A stretch of 64,000 nt of DNA from contig JANOSH010000016.1 of assembly GCA_031415695.1 (NCBI GenBank), positions 104,161-168,160 on the forward strand. The letters run 5' to 3'. Position 1 is the stretch's first letter; each line of letters starts with the position of its first letter. A model generated the notes under the pieces. The model was not told the DNA's origin, ran no database searches, and worked only from the letters and a program-made list of their open reading frames with translations. The DNA comes from JANOSH01 sp031415695 (GTDB lineage Bacteria; Actinomycetota; Acidimicrobiia; Acidimicrobiales; Ilumatobacteraceae). Position numbers and translations under genes: made by a program. This document shows positions 25,501 to 34,227 of the stretch, in pieces.

Positions 25501-26082
25501 TTGCCCAAAGAATCTACAAGTAAGCCAGCTTCCGCAGCCAAGAAAACTGCCAAAGAGGCCGCGCCTGCACCTTCGTCCAAATCAGCACCTGTGAAGGTCG
25601 TCACAGCGGCGGCCAAAGCCAAGGCGGTCGTTACCCCGGTGGTACCGGCTAAGGTGCCCCTTCGGGCATTTAACAGTGTCCCCGAGCCGATCCGGTCGCC
25701 GAAGGGTGACTTCGACACGAAGTTTCTTGCTGCCCAGCGGCAGCACCTACTGGGCGAACGCGCATCCTTGGTGAGCCAGGCCGAGTCGCTGGAGCACGAA
25801 GCAGCAAGCCTCATGGAAGACCTCGACCCGGGCGACGTTCAGTTCGACGAGGAGTCGGGCGAGGGCGACAGCCTCGTGGTCGAGCGTGGGCGCGACCTGG
25901 CGTTGTCGGCTCAGGCCCGTCAACTTGTGATCGATATCGATGCCGCGCTAGCCCGAATCGATGCCGGAACGTACGGGTACTCGCTGAAATCCGGTCGGCC
26001 AATTCCACGTGAGCGGCTCGAGGCAATTCCTTGGGCCAATGAGCTTGTTGAGGAAAAGGTCGGCGGTCTCGGATCACGGTGA
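25501..26082 (+). CDS. DksA/TraR-like protein lacking the zinc-finger cysteines
   Basis: A 193-residue protein with an Ala/Lys-rich N-terminus (about 1-55), a coiled-coil middle (about 75-150) and a DksA-like C-terminal segment, GTYGYSLKSGRPIPRERLEA then IPWANELVEEK. In relatives the finger begins GTYGxCxxC and ends with a further CxxC pair; here every cysteine is replaced, so no zinc site remains. It lies in the actinobacterial ileS-dksA-lspA-rluD order. The start is TTG 25501 with AGGAG eight bases upstream. It may bind RNA polymerase through its coiled coil, but this is unproven. Confidence 0.8.
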   Translation: MPKESTSKPASAAKKTAKEAAPAPSSKSAPVKVVTAAAKAKAVVTPVVPAKVPLRAFNSVPEPIRSPKGDFDTKFLAAQRQHLLGERASLVSQAESLEHEAASLMEDLDPGDVQFDEESGEGDSLVVERGRDLALSAQARQLVIDIDAALARIDAGTYGYSLKSGRPIPRERLEAIPWANELVEEKVGGLGSR

Positions 26083-26567
26083 AGGTTTCGCCGCGCTTGG
26101 CGTGGGGCTTAACTCTCGGCGTTTCGTTAGCGATTGTCGTTGCCGATCAGGTCACTAAATCGTGGGCGCTGAACGCGCTTGGCGACGGCAGGCCGCGCCC
26201 GGTGATCTGGACGTTGCGGTTCAATCTGCACTTCAACAGTGGCATGGCGTTCTCTCGCGGGCGAGGTATGGGTCCGGTCATCGGCGTGTTCGCTATCGCC
26301 ATCGTTGTCGGCTTACTTGCCACAATGAAGCGTCGTGACACCGCGCTGGCAACTGCCGCCGTTGGATTGGTTGTTGGTGGAGCGCTTGGGAACCTTATCG
26401 ATCGAGCATTTCGTGCCGGTACGGGTTTTCTTGGCGGCCGCGTTGTCGACTTCATCGATCTGCAGTGGTGGCCGGTGTTCAACATTGCTGACGCGGGCAT
26501 CGTTGTCGGCGCAGTGATGCTCATTCTCGTTTCGTCGCGAAGCCCTGCCAAACTGGTGAGCACATGA
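26079..26567 (+). CDS. lspA: Lipoprotein signal peptidase
   Basis: A 162-residue membrane aspartyl protease with four hydrophobic helices that cleaves prolipoprotein signal peptides. The catalytic aspartates are in GNLIDRAFR and VFNIADAGI; NLHFNSGMAFS and VVDFIDLQWW are the accompanying conserved loops. The GTG start overlaps the DksA-like stop (GTGA) and the end overlaps rluD (ATGA). Confidence 0.96.
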   Translation: MKVSPRLAWGLTLGVSLAIVVADQVTKSWALNALGDGRPRPVIWTLRFNLHFNSGMAFSRGRGMGPVIGVFAIAIVVGLLATMKRRDTALATAAVGLVVGGALGNLIDRAFRAGTGFLGGRVVDFIDLQWWPVFNIADAGIVVGAVMLILVSSRSPAKLVST

Positions 26568-27478
26568 TCGAGACTATTCCTACGTCGCTCGCCGGGGAAC
26601 GCCTCGACCGTGTCGTAGCCATGCTTACGGGGTGCAGCCGTGCTCAGGCGGCCGAATTGATAGCGGCTGGCAGCGTGCTGCTCGATGGTGTCGTTGCTCG
26701 TGGCAAGGACAAAGTGGACGAGGGCCAAGTTGTCGATGTGGCCCAAACACCCGACGTCGGCCCGGTGTTGCCCGAAGCGCAAGCCGACATCGTCGTGCCG
26801 GTAGTGTACGCCGACGAGCATCTCATTGTGATTAACAAGCCGGCCGGTTTGGTCGTTCATCCGGCGCACGGTCACGACAATGGCACCGTGGTAAATGGAT
26901 TGTTGGCGATGTTCCCTGAGCTTGCCGACGTTGGTTCGCCCCAGCGTCCAGGCATCGTTCACCGGCTCGATAGCGGAACCACTGGTTTGTTGGTCGTCGC
27001 CCGTCGCCAAGATGCCTACGAGTCGCTCACCGCCCAACTTGCTGGTCGCACCATGACCCGCACATATCTCGCCCTCGTGTGGGGTTGGTTCGAACATCGT
27101 TCAGGAACCATCGATGCGCCTATTGGTCGTGATCCGAAAAAGCCGCTGCGCCGAGGTATCGTCCCCGATGGCAAGCCGGCCCGTACCGGCTACGACGTGG
27201 TTGAAACGTTCTCGCATCCCGCCGAGGTAAGTTCGTTGCGGTGCAAGTTGGAAACCGGCCGCACCCACCAGATCCGCGTGCATCTCGAAGCCGTCGGCCA
27301 TCCAGTTATTGGCGACCCGGTGTATCGGAATCGTCGGCGACGTCAAGAAATTCTGGCCGACCGACCGCTGCTCCATGCCGCTGAATTGGCCATGCAGCAT
27401 CCGGCTACTGGTGAACTGATCGCATTTTCGGCACCGCTGCCGTTCGACATGCAAACAGTGATGATGTCGTTGTCGTAA
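26564..27478 (+). CDS. rluD: RluA-family pseudouridine synthase (RluD-like)
   Basis: A 304-residue protein with an N-terminal S4 RNA-binding domain (GERLDRVVAML...RAQAAELIAAG) and the RluA catalytic domain; the catalytic Asp lies in HRLDSGTTGLLVVA. KTYLALVWG-like RTYLALVWG and LETGRTHQIRVHLEAVGHPV are conserved. RluD modifies helix 69 of 23S rRNA; placement directly after lspA supports RluD rather than another paralogue, though the exact target is inferred. Confidence 0.92.
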   Translation: MIETIPTSLAGERLDRVVAMLTGCSRAQAAELIAAGSVLLDGVVARGKDKVDEGQVVDVAQTPDVGPVLPEAQADIVVPVVYADEHLIVINKPAGLVVHPAHGHDNGTVVNGLLAMFPELADVGSPQRPGIVHRLDSGTTGLLVVARRQDAYESLTAQLAGRTMTRTYLALVWGWFEHRSGTIDAPIGRDPKKPLRRGIVPDGKPARTGYDVVETFSHPAEVSSLRCKLETGRTHQIRVHLEAVGHPVIGDPVYRNRRRRQEILADRPLLHAAELAMQHPATGELIAFSAPLPFDMQTVMMSLS

Positions 27479-27530
27479 TGGCGCAGCGTGAGAGAGCGGT
27501 AGCGAACCAGCGGTGCCGAAGGCAAGCCCG

Positions 27531-27986
27531 TTAGTCGACAGTGTTCGGCCACGGCATGACGCCGAGGGCTTGGTCGCGGACCGTAGCCAGCGTGACCCCG
27601 TCGAGTAGCCGACGCATATGACAGCCAGCATCGGCCCAAATCGCCAGGAGCACGCATTGTCCCTCGTGGTCGCATGCGCCGTCTTTGTGTGGTTCGCCGA
27701 AGTCGCCGACGGTGATGGGGCCATCGACAGCTGAGACGATGTCGGAGAGCCGGATGTCTTCAGGGGAGCGTGCGAGCACATAGCCGCCCCCCACTCCACG
27801 CTTGGACCGCACAAGACCCGCGCCTTTGAGGGCGAGCAATATTTGTTCGAGATACGGCTGGGGGAGGCCGGTACGATCGGCGATGTCGCGTACCGATGTT
27901 GGGTGGATTGCAGCGGCAGTTTGGTTATGAAGCGACAGTGACAACAGCGCCCTACAGGCGTAGTCACCTCTGGTCGAAACGCGCAC
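27531..27986 (-). CDS. Rrf2-family iron-sulfur transcriptional regulator
   Basis: A 151-residue winged-helix regulator beginning VRVSTRGDYACRALLSLSL, the standard Rrf2 opening, with RSKRGVGGGYVLARSPEDI as the wing. Three cysteines (105, 111, 122) and an adjacent His123 form a likely Fe-S ligand set, with Cx5C then Cx10C spacing that differs from IscR (Cx5Cx5C). It probably senses redox, NO or Fe-S status. No iron-sulfur assembly genes are adjacent. It is divergent from the phosphodiesterase gene and has its own leaderless-type promoter; the start is GTG. Confidence 0.88.
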   Translation of the reverse strand: MRVSTRGDYACRALLSLSLHNQTAAAIHPTSVRDIADRTGLPQPYLEQILLALKGAGLVRSKRGVGGGYVLARSPEDIRLSDIVSAVDGPITVGDFGEPHKDGACDHEGQCVLLAIWADAGCHMRRLLDGVTLATVRDQALGVMPWPNTVD

Positions 27987-27992
27987 CCGTTC

Positions 27993-27998
27993 ATCGTA
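27993..27998 (-). promoter_or_regulatory. -10 element, leaderless promoter of the Rrf2 gene
   Basis: TACGAT on the minus strand, six bases before the GTG at 27986. Confidence 0.55.
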
Positions 27999-28030
27999 TC
28001 TCCAGCTGACGGCCTAACACGGTGTACAAC

Positions 28031-28099
28031 CCACCATCTAGTCCTGTCTTCGGTGTCACTTGCTCGCTACCGTTCGCTTTATCGTGCCACCATCTAGTC
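28031..28099. repeat. Pair of 13-bp direct repeats in the Rrf2/phosphodiesterase divergent region
   Basis: CCACCATCTAGTC occurs at 28031-28043 and again at 28087-28099. The second copy overlaps the -10 (TAGTCT) of the phosphodiesterase gene. They could be operator sites, for example for the divergently encoded Rrf2 protein, or a duplicated promoter segment. Confidence 0.5.
28059..28084 (+). repeat. Intergenic repeat, copy 1
   Basis: A 26-base stretch (begins CTTGCTCGCTACCG) that matches 48740-48765 at 23 of 26 positions. Both copies are intergenic and on the same strand. It lies between the two 13-bp direct repeats before the phosphodiesterase gene. Confidence 0.4.
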
Positions 28100-28100
28100 T
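28095..28100 (+). promoter_or_regulatory. -10 element, leaderless promoter of the phosphodiesterase gene
   Basis: TAGTCT, six bases, then GTG 28107. Confidence 0.55.
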
Positions 28101-28106
28101 AGAGCG

Positions 28107-29207
28107 GTGCGACCAACTCCGATTTTGCCTGATGTCGGGGGAGTCAACGTTGCTGGAATCATGCCCGGATTGCTTGGTCCGAACCGGCCGTCATGGTTTC
28201 CGGCCCCGGTGGTTGGAACTCGGGCTGTGGTCGTGCTTGTGCTCGATGGGCTCGGCTGGGATCAGCTTCAAGCACGCCTGACGTTGGCACCAACGCTGTC
28301 GGCAATGGAGGGCCGCGCAATTACCACGGTGGCGCCATCAACGACAGCTACAGCGCTGGCATCGATTACCACCGGCACGATGCCTGGAGAGCATGGCCTA
28401 GTCGGGTACCGGTTCGAGATTCGGGGAGAGATCCTCAACGTGTTGCGCTGGAACACCCCAGCGGGCGACGCTCGTACCCGCATCAGCCCCGACGATGTGC
28501 AGATGGTGCCCCCGTTTTGGGGCGAATCCGTGCCGGTGGTAACGAAGGCCGAGTTCGAAGGAAGCGGGTTCACGCTGGCCCACCTACGCGGCGGTCGGCT
28601 GAAGGGTTGGCGCACTCCATCGGTGTTGGTTTCGCAGGTGGCCCATCTGGTTCAAAAGGGTGCGCCGGTGGTCTACGCGTACTACGAGGGAATTGACAAG
28701 ATCGCCCACGAGTTCGGGCTGGGGTCCTTTTATGACCGCGAACTTGGCTTTGCCGACTATCTCGTCGACCAGCTTCTCGGCGTGCTTCCCGACGATGTGG
28801 CCTTGCTCGTTACCGCCGATCACGGTCAGGTCGACGTTGGGTCGCGTCTGGTTCGCCCCTCCCCCGACCTGTTGCGTTTGGTGCGTGTGCAGTCGGGCGA
28901 GGCACGCTTCCGCTGGTTTCATGCGCGGCAAGGAGCGGAGGCCGACGTGCTGCAGGCCGCTACCGACGAGTTCGCGTCCCGGTGCTGGGTCGTGAGCGTT
29001 GCTCAGATCATCGACGAGCAGTGGTTTGGTCCACGGCTAGGTCCATCGATTCGTCGTCGGCTCGGCGACGTTGCAGTCGTGCCGTTTGAGCCGATCGGCA
29101 TAGACGACCCGGCGGACGGAGGCCTGTTCGAACTTGTATCACGTCATGGGTCGCTCACTTCGGCCGAAATGTTTGTGCCACTTCTGGCCGCCCGCGGTCG
29201 GCAATGA
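28107..29207 (+). CDS. Type I phosphodiesterase/nucleotide pyrophosphatase family protein
   Basis: A 366-residue alkaline-phosphatase-superfamily hydrolase. VVVLVLDGLGWDQL carries the first metal Asp, APSTTATALASITTGTMPGEHG contains the nucleophile Thr region and LLVTADHGQVDVG supplies the DH metal pair; YYEGIDKIAHEFG supplies further ligands. It is predicted to be cytoplasmic, since no signal peptide is seen. The substrate is unknown; relatives hydrolyse nucleotide or phosphodiester bonds. The start is GTG 28107 and is predicted leaderless. Confidence 0.85.
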   Translation: MRPTPILPDVGGVNVAGIMPGLLGPNRPSWFPAPVVGTRAVVVLVLDGLGWDQLQARLTLAPTLSAMEGRAITTVAPSTTATALASITTGTMPGEHGLVGYRFEIRGEILNVLRWNTPAGDARTRISPDDVQMVPPFWGESVPVVTKAEFEGSGFTLAHLRGGRLKGWRTPSVLVSQVAHLVQKGAPVVYAYYEGIDKIAHEFGLGSFYDRELGFADYLVDQLLGVLPDDVALLVTADHGQVDVGSRLVRPSPDLLRLVRVQSGEARFRWFHARQGAEADVLQAATDEFASRCWVVSVAQIIDEQWFGPRLGPSIRRRLGDVAVVPFEPIGIDDPADGGLFELVSRHGSLTSAEMFVPLLAARGRQ

Positions 29208-29235
29208 TAGGGAACCGATTTGTCATGGAGGACAG

Positions 29236-29754
29236 ATGACGCAACGTAAGAGCACGGCGGCACAACCAAACGTAACTAAGGGCGAAAAAGCGGAGCTACT
29301 GGTACCGGCCCCACCGGCGGCCGCTCACAACGATCTGCCGGCCGAGTCTGTGGGCTCGCCTGGCAAGGTGATGCGGATTGGCTCAATGGTGAAGCAATTG
29401 CTCGATGAAGTTCGAGCGGCACCGCTCGACGATGCCAGCCGTCAGAGGCTTGCGTCTATCTATGAGCGGTCGGTTGAGGAGTTGTCAAGTGCGCTCTCAC
29501 CTGACTTGCAATCCGAGTTGCGGTCGCTGGCCCATCCGTTTTCGGATGACAAGCCCCCAACCGATGCCGAGTTGCGCATTGCCCAGGCACAGCTAGTTGG
29601 TTGGCTTGAAGGTTTGTTCCATGGCATCCAGGCCACGCTTTTTGCGCAGCAGATGGCCGCGAAGCAACAATTTGAGCAGATGCGCGGCGAGTTGCCAAGC
29701 GGTCCTGCCCCAGTTTCAGATGAGGCTCGTGTCCGACCTGGCACCTACTTGTAG
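29236..29754 (+). CDS. bpa: Bacterial proteasome activator (Bpa/PafE family)
   Basis: A 172-residue protein with the family core MRIGSMVKQLLDEVRAAPLD, then the helical SPDLQSELRSLAHPFSDD and AELRIAQAQLVGWLEGLFHG followed by IQATLFAQQMAAKQQFEQMR. The C-terminus ends GTYL, close to the GQYL that docks Mycobacterium PafE rings into the 20S proteasome. Bpa forms dodecameric rings and opens the proteasome without ATP to degrade unfolded proteins. GGAGG lies five bases before ATG 29236. No proteasome core genes are in the window, but this gene predicts that the organism has one. Confidence 0.88.
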   Translation: MTQRKSTAAQPNVTKGEKAELLVPAPPAAAHNDLPAESVGSPGKVMRIGSMVKQLLDEVRAAPLDDASRQRLASIYERSVEELSSALSPDLQSELRSLAHPFSDDKPPTDAELRIAQAQLVGWLEGLFHGIQATLFAQQMAAKQQFEQMRGELPSGPAPVSDEARVRPGTYL

Positions 29755-29815
29755 GTCTGCTAGGTTCGTCAAACCACATGGGTGAGATTTAGCTGGCGAT
29801 GGAGGAGGTGTGCAC

Positions 29816-32800
29816 GTGGGCGACTCATTTACACACCTTCACGTTCACACCGAATACTCCATGCTGGATGGCGCGGCTCGTCTCAGCCAGCTCGTAGCTG
29901 CGGCTGTTGCCGATGGGCAACCGGCCCTTGGCATTACTGATCACGGGAATATGTACGGTGTCTTGGAGTTCTACTCCGAGTGCCGAAAGCAAGGTATTAA
30001 GCCCATTATCGGCACCGAGGCCTACATGGCTCATGAAACCCGCCACGAGCGCCCAAGTAGGCGTGGTCGGGTCGACGATTCGGGAGGCGAGGCGGAAGGC
30101 GGCAAAAAGCTGTACTACCACCTCACGCTTTTGGCTGAAACGAATCAGGGGTACCGCAATCTGATCCAGTTGTCGAGCCTGGCATTCATGGAGGGGTACT
30201 ACTACAAGCCTCGCATGGACTGGGAGCTCCTCGAGAAGTACCACCATGGGCTCATCGCCACCAGCGGTTGCCTTGGTGGCCATGTGTTGCAATCGCTGCT
30301 CAACGGCGACGAGAAGGGCGCGCTTGCCCACGCAGGCCGTCTGAAAGACATCTTTGGTCGAGACAACTTTTTCATCGAATTGCAAGACCATGGCCTTCTT
30401 GCGCAGAAAGAAACCAATCCGAAACTGATGGACATCGCCCGCAAGATCAATGCGCCGGTGATGTCCACGAACGATTCGCACTACACCCATCGAGACGACC
30501 ACCTTGCTCACGACGCGTTGTTGTGCGTGCAAACCAGTTCGTTGATGAGCGATCCCAAGCGGTTCAAGTTCGAGGGGCAAGAGCACTATCTGAAGTCGGC
30601 GAATGAAATGCGGTATCTGTTTCGGGAGGTGCCAGCGGCGTGCGACAACACGTTGTGGATCGCCGAGCGCGCCAATGTCGATATCGAGTTCGGCAACGCT
30701 CAACTCCCGGAGTTTCCCATCCCCGAAGGTTTCGCCGATGATGCTGCGTACCTTGCTCACCTCGCATGGGAGGGAGCAGCAATGCGTTGGGGGGCAACGC
30801 TGTCAACCGATGCGGTCGAGCGGCTGGCGTATGAACTCAAAGTCATCGCCGACATGGGTTTTAGTTCGTACTTCCTCATTGTTTGGGACCTCATCAAACA
30901 TGCCCGTGATAGAGATATTCGGGTCGGGCCGGGTCGCGGTTCGGCGGCCGGGTGTGCTGTTGCGTACTGCCTACGTATCACCGATCTCGACCCGATCAAG
31001 TACGACTTGTTGTTCGAACGGTTCCTCAATCCGAGCCGTGTGTCGATGCCCGATATCGATATGGACTTCGACTCGCGGTATCGAGACGAAATGATCCGGT
31101 ACGCGGCCGAAAAATATGGCCGGGATCACGTGGCGCAGATTGTCACCTTTTCAACTATCAAGGCTCGGGCAGCGGTGCGCGATGCGGCCCGGGTGTTGGG
31201 TTACCCGTACGGGGTCGGCGACAAGGTTGCCAAGGCTATGCCCCCGCTAGTTATGGGTCGCGATACGCCGCTGTATGCATGTCTTGAGCCTCACCCCAAG
31301 TTCGAGGACGGGTACAAGTCGGCCTCGGAGCTACGTGATATGTATATCACTGACCCCGACGTCAAGAAGGTTGTCGACGTCGCCAAGGGCCTCGAAGGTC
31401 TTCGTCGTCAAGATGGAATTCACGCCGCCGCAGTAGTCATCACGCGCGGACCGCTCACCGACTACCTTCCAATCCAACGCAAGCCGGCCCCTGGCGTCGA
31501 TCTCCAAAACGCGCCAGTAGTTACCCAGTACGAAATGCACGGCGTTGAAGACCTCGGGTTGTTGAAGATGGACTTCCTTGGATTGCGCAACCTCGACGTC
31601 ATCTCCGACGCCGTCGCGCTTATCCGACGCACCCGCACTCCCAATTTCGACATCGACACTATTCATCTCGACGACAAGGCCACGTTCGATCTGTTGTCAC
31701 GCGGCGATACCATTGGGGTGTTTCAGCTTGAATCGTCGCCGATGCGAGCGTTGTTGCGTTCGTTGGCTCCCAACAGTTTCGAGGACGTCTCGGCAGTGCT
31801 TGCGCTCTATCGGCCGGGGCCGATGAGCGTCAACATGCATTACGACTACGCCGACCGAAAGAACAACCGCAAGCCCGTCGAATACTTCCATCCCGACGCC
31901 GAGGAGGTGTTGGGCGATACATACGGCCTGATGATCTATCAGGAGTCGGTCATGAGGGTCAGCCAACGGTTCGCCGGCTATTCGTTGGCCGAAGCCGACA
32001 ACCTGCGCAAAGCGTGCGGCAAAAAGATCCGTGAACTCATGGCCCAAGAGCGCGACAAGTTCGAATTGGGTTGCGAGACCGCAGGGTATGGCCAAGCGCT
32101 GGGCAAGCAGCTGTTCGACATTATCGAGAAGTTCGCCGATTACGCGTTTAACAAGAGCCACACCTTCGGGTACGGCCTCATTACGTACCAAACGGCGTTT
32201 CTCAAAGCGCACTACCCGGTTGAATATCTGGCCTGCCTACTCACCTCTGTCAAGGCAAACCTCGACAAAGCGGCGGTCTATTTGTCGGATTGTCGGGCCA
32301 TGGGTGTCAAGGTGCTGACACCCGACATCAACTTGTCGGTTGCAGATTTCACGGCCCTGATGCCCGAGAACGTGCCTGCTGGTGTCGACTTGCCGTATGG
32401 GTCGCCCGGATGCATTCCGTTCGGATTGTCGGCGGTTCGCAACGTTGGCGAAGGGCTCGTCGAACAGCTTGTCAATGAACGTAACGCCAACGGCCCGTTT
32501 GTCGACTTTTACGACTTCGCCAATCGTGTGCCGGAGCAGGTGCTGAACAAGCGCGCCATCGAATCGCTCATCAAGGCCGGTGCTTTCGACACGTTCGGTC
32601 TGCCTCGAAAAGGTCTGCTGCAGGTGTTCGAACCCATCATCGATTCGGCAGTTGTTCGGCGTCGTGAACGTGATCAGGGTGTTATGAGCCTTTTCGGTGA
32701 TATCGAAAAGTCCGATATCGGGTTCGACGAGCGGGTGGCAATCCCACAAATCGAGTTCGACAAGAGCCTTCGGCTGCGATTCGAAAAAGAAATGCTAGGG

Positions 32801-33373
32801 CTGTATGTGTCGGATCATCCGTTGTTGGGAGTCGAATCGGCGCTGAAGAAACGAACCGACGGTCTTATTAGCGAAGTGATCGAGCGTCCCGAGGGTGGCA
32901 TGGTGGTGGTCGGCGGCGTCATCACCAGCCTGCAACGCAAGTTCACCAAAAAAGGTGATCCCATGGCCATTTTCGTTCTCGAGGATCTGCAGTCCACAAT
33001 CGAGGTCACGATGTTTTCTCGGGGGATGGCCGAGCATGGTCACAAGCTTGTTGAAGACGCCATCGTCATTGTGCGGGGTCGTCTCGACAGCCGTGACGAC
33101 ACGCCAAAGATTTTGTGTCAAGACCTCGAGGTTGTCGAAGGTTTGTTGTCCGACGCGCCACCGTTACGTCTGCGATTGGGTGCAGCGACGTTATCGGCCG
33201 ACCGCATCGCGGCGTTGAAACAGATCCTCGTCGAACGCCCCGGTGACTCGCCGGTTCACTTGTTGATCGGCTCGGGCAAGATACTGCGGCTTGCCAACGA
33301 ATTCAATGTCGACCTCGATCGCGTGGTCGGCGAGCTACGCGTTGCATTTGGGCATGACGCCGTTCTGCTCTGA
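29816..33373 (+). CDS. dnaE: DNA polymerase III alpha subunit
   Basis: An 1185-residue replicative polymerase. The N-terminal PHP domain starts THLHVHTEYSMLDG with ITDHGNMYG; the polymerase core has GRGSAAGCAVAYCL and the catalytic aspartates in MPDIDMDFD; the C-terminal part has helix-hairpin-helix and OB-fold (VVGGVITSLQRKFTKKGDPM) regions. It is the DnaE1-type alpha subunit. GTG 29816 is preferred over GTG 29810 because the GGAGGAGG at 29801-29808 is at proper distance only from the former. Confidence 0.97.
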   Translation: MGDSFTHLHVHTEYSMLDGAARLSQLVAAAVADGQPALGITDHGNMYGVLEFYSECRKQGIKPIIGTEAYMAHETRHERPSRRGRVDDSGGEAEGGKKLYYHLTLLAETNQGYRNLIQLSSLAFMEGYYYKPRMDWELLEKYHHGLIATSGCLGGHVLQSLLNGDEKGALAHAGRLKDIFGRDNFFIELQDHGLLAQKETNPKLMDIARKINAPVMSTNDSHYTHRDDHLAHDALLCVQTSSLMSDPKRFKFEGQEHYLKSANEMRYLFREVPAACDNTLWIAERANVDIEFGNAQLPEFPIPEGFADDAAYLAHLAWEGAAMRWGATLSTDAVERLAYELKVIADMGFSSYFLIVWDLIKHARDRDIRVGPGRGSAAGCAVAYCLRITDLDPIKYDLLFERFLNPSRVSMPDIDMDFDSRYRDEMIRYAAEKYGRDHVAQIVTFSTIKARAAVRDAARVLGYPYGVGDKVAKAMPPLVMGRDTPLYACLEPHPKFEDGYKSASELRDMYITDPDVKKVVDVAKGLEGLRRQDGIHAAAVVITRGPLTDYLPIQRKPAPGVDLQNAPVVTQYEMHGVEDLGLLKMDFLGLRNLDVISDAVALIRRTRTPNFDIDTIHLDDKATFDLLSRGDTIGVFQLESSPMRALLRSLAPNSFEDVSAVLALYRPGPMSVNMHYDYADRKNNRKPVEYFHPDAEEVLGDTYGLMIYQESVMRVSQRFAGYSLAEADNLRKACGKKIRELMAQERDKFELGCETAGYGQALGKQLFDIIEKFADYAFNKSHTFGYGLITYQTAFLKAHYPVEYLACLLTSVKANLDKAAVYLSDCRAMGVKVLTPDINLSVADFTALMPENVPAGVDLPYGSPGCIPFGLSAVRNVGEGLVEQLVNERNANGPFVDFYDFANRVPEQVLNKRAIESLIKAGAFDTFGLPRKGLLQVFEPIIDSAVVRRRERDQGVMSLFGDIEKSDIGFDERVAIPQIEFDKSLRLRFEKEMLGLYVSDHPLLGVESALKKRTDGLISEVIERPEGGMVVVGGVITSLQRKFTKKGDPMAIFVLEDLQSTIEVTMFSRGMAEHGHKLVEDAIVIVRGRLDSRDDTPKILCQDLEVVEGLLSDAPPLRLRLGAATLSADRIAALKQILVERPGDSPVHLLIGSGKILRLANEFNVDLDRVVGELRVAFGHDAVLL

Positions 33374-33454
33374 TTCCGAGCGCCGAGAGGTGTGCCTAGT
33401 GTCACGTTGAGCTCAAGTGCAGCCTCCCGTTTTCTGTCCTGCTCGAAAATCTGG

Positions 33455-33460
33455 CAGAAT
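33455..33460 (+). promoter_or_regulatory. Possible -10 in the dnaE downstream gap
   Basis: CAGAAT in the 181-base gap 33374-33554 after dnaE. There is no strong -35. The gap otherwise shows no ORF, no T-run hairpin and no RNA gene that I recognise. Confidence 0.2.
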
Positions 33461-33554
33461 GGTGGCTGTCCACAGCTCGGGGCAGTGGCAATGAGCTAAC
33501 AGTTGTTGGGCGTTCCCGAGGCGCCGAACGTGACATTGCGGAGCGATCTATCTG

Positions 33555-34226
33555 ATGTCAATTGAGGTCGAGACTAAAGACTGTACGGCCCTGACCGACG
33601 CCGAACTGGCCGAGGTCGCCGATGCACTCACCGGCCATTCGGCCGATTTTGGTGTTGGGCACCTGTCCAAGGCCAAAGAAGATTGGGTGTTGGCCACGCT
33701 GGCCCGCTCCGAGGGCAGGCTCCAAGGAATCCTGTTCTCGACCCTTGAACGTATCGGTGGCACGCCGTGTGTTCTGCTTGGTCTGGTCAGTGTTCGGCGT
33801 GGTGCTAAACGTGACGCGGTGCTAAAGGGCTTGATGTCCGAGGCGTTCCATCGTGCGCTCATGGCTTTTCCCGATGAAGACGTGCTGGTTGGCGGTCGGT
33901 TTGTGGTCGCCGACGGGCTTGAGTCGTTCAAGCAACTCGTCGACGTTGTGCCTCGCCCTGGCCACAAGGCTGTCGGTGAAGAGCGGGCCTGGGGCCGACG
34001 CTTGTTTAAGCGTTTCAACTTCGACGGCACCTACGATGAGCAAACCTTCAGGGTCAAAGGTGGCGGCAGCCTGTCGAGTCACGTCGACCATGAAAGTTTG
34101 AAGCCCGAAAAACTCGACGCCGATGTGGTCGCCCAGTTCGACGGCCTCAAAGTTGCCAAGGGCGACTGCCTCATTGCGTGCGGGTGGGTAATGGCCGAGA
34201 GCCTGGTTAAGCTCGGCAGTCACTAG
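33555..34226 (+). CDS. Protein of unknown function downstream of dnaE
   Basis: A 223-residue soluble protein without recognised motifs. The mixed alpha/beta pattern with DWVLATLARSEGRLQGILF and CVLLGLVSVRRGAKRDAVLKG loosely resembles a GNAT acetyltransferase (beta strands followed by an Arg/Gly-rich turn), but the resemblance is too weak to name it. Codon use and length support a real gene. The next gene begins one base after its stop. Confidence 0.75.
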   Translation: MSIEVETKDCTALTDAELAEVADALTGHSADFGVGHLSKAKEDWVLATLARSEGRLQGILFSTLERIGGTPCVLLGLVSVRRGAKRDAVLKGLMSEAFHRALMAFPDEDVLVGGRFVVADGLESFKQLVDVVPRPGHKAVGEERAWGRRLFKRFNFDGTYDEQTFRVKGGGSLSSHVDHESLKPEKLDADVVAQFDGLKVAKGDCLIACGWVMAESLVKLGSH

Positions 34227-34227
34227 G

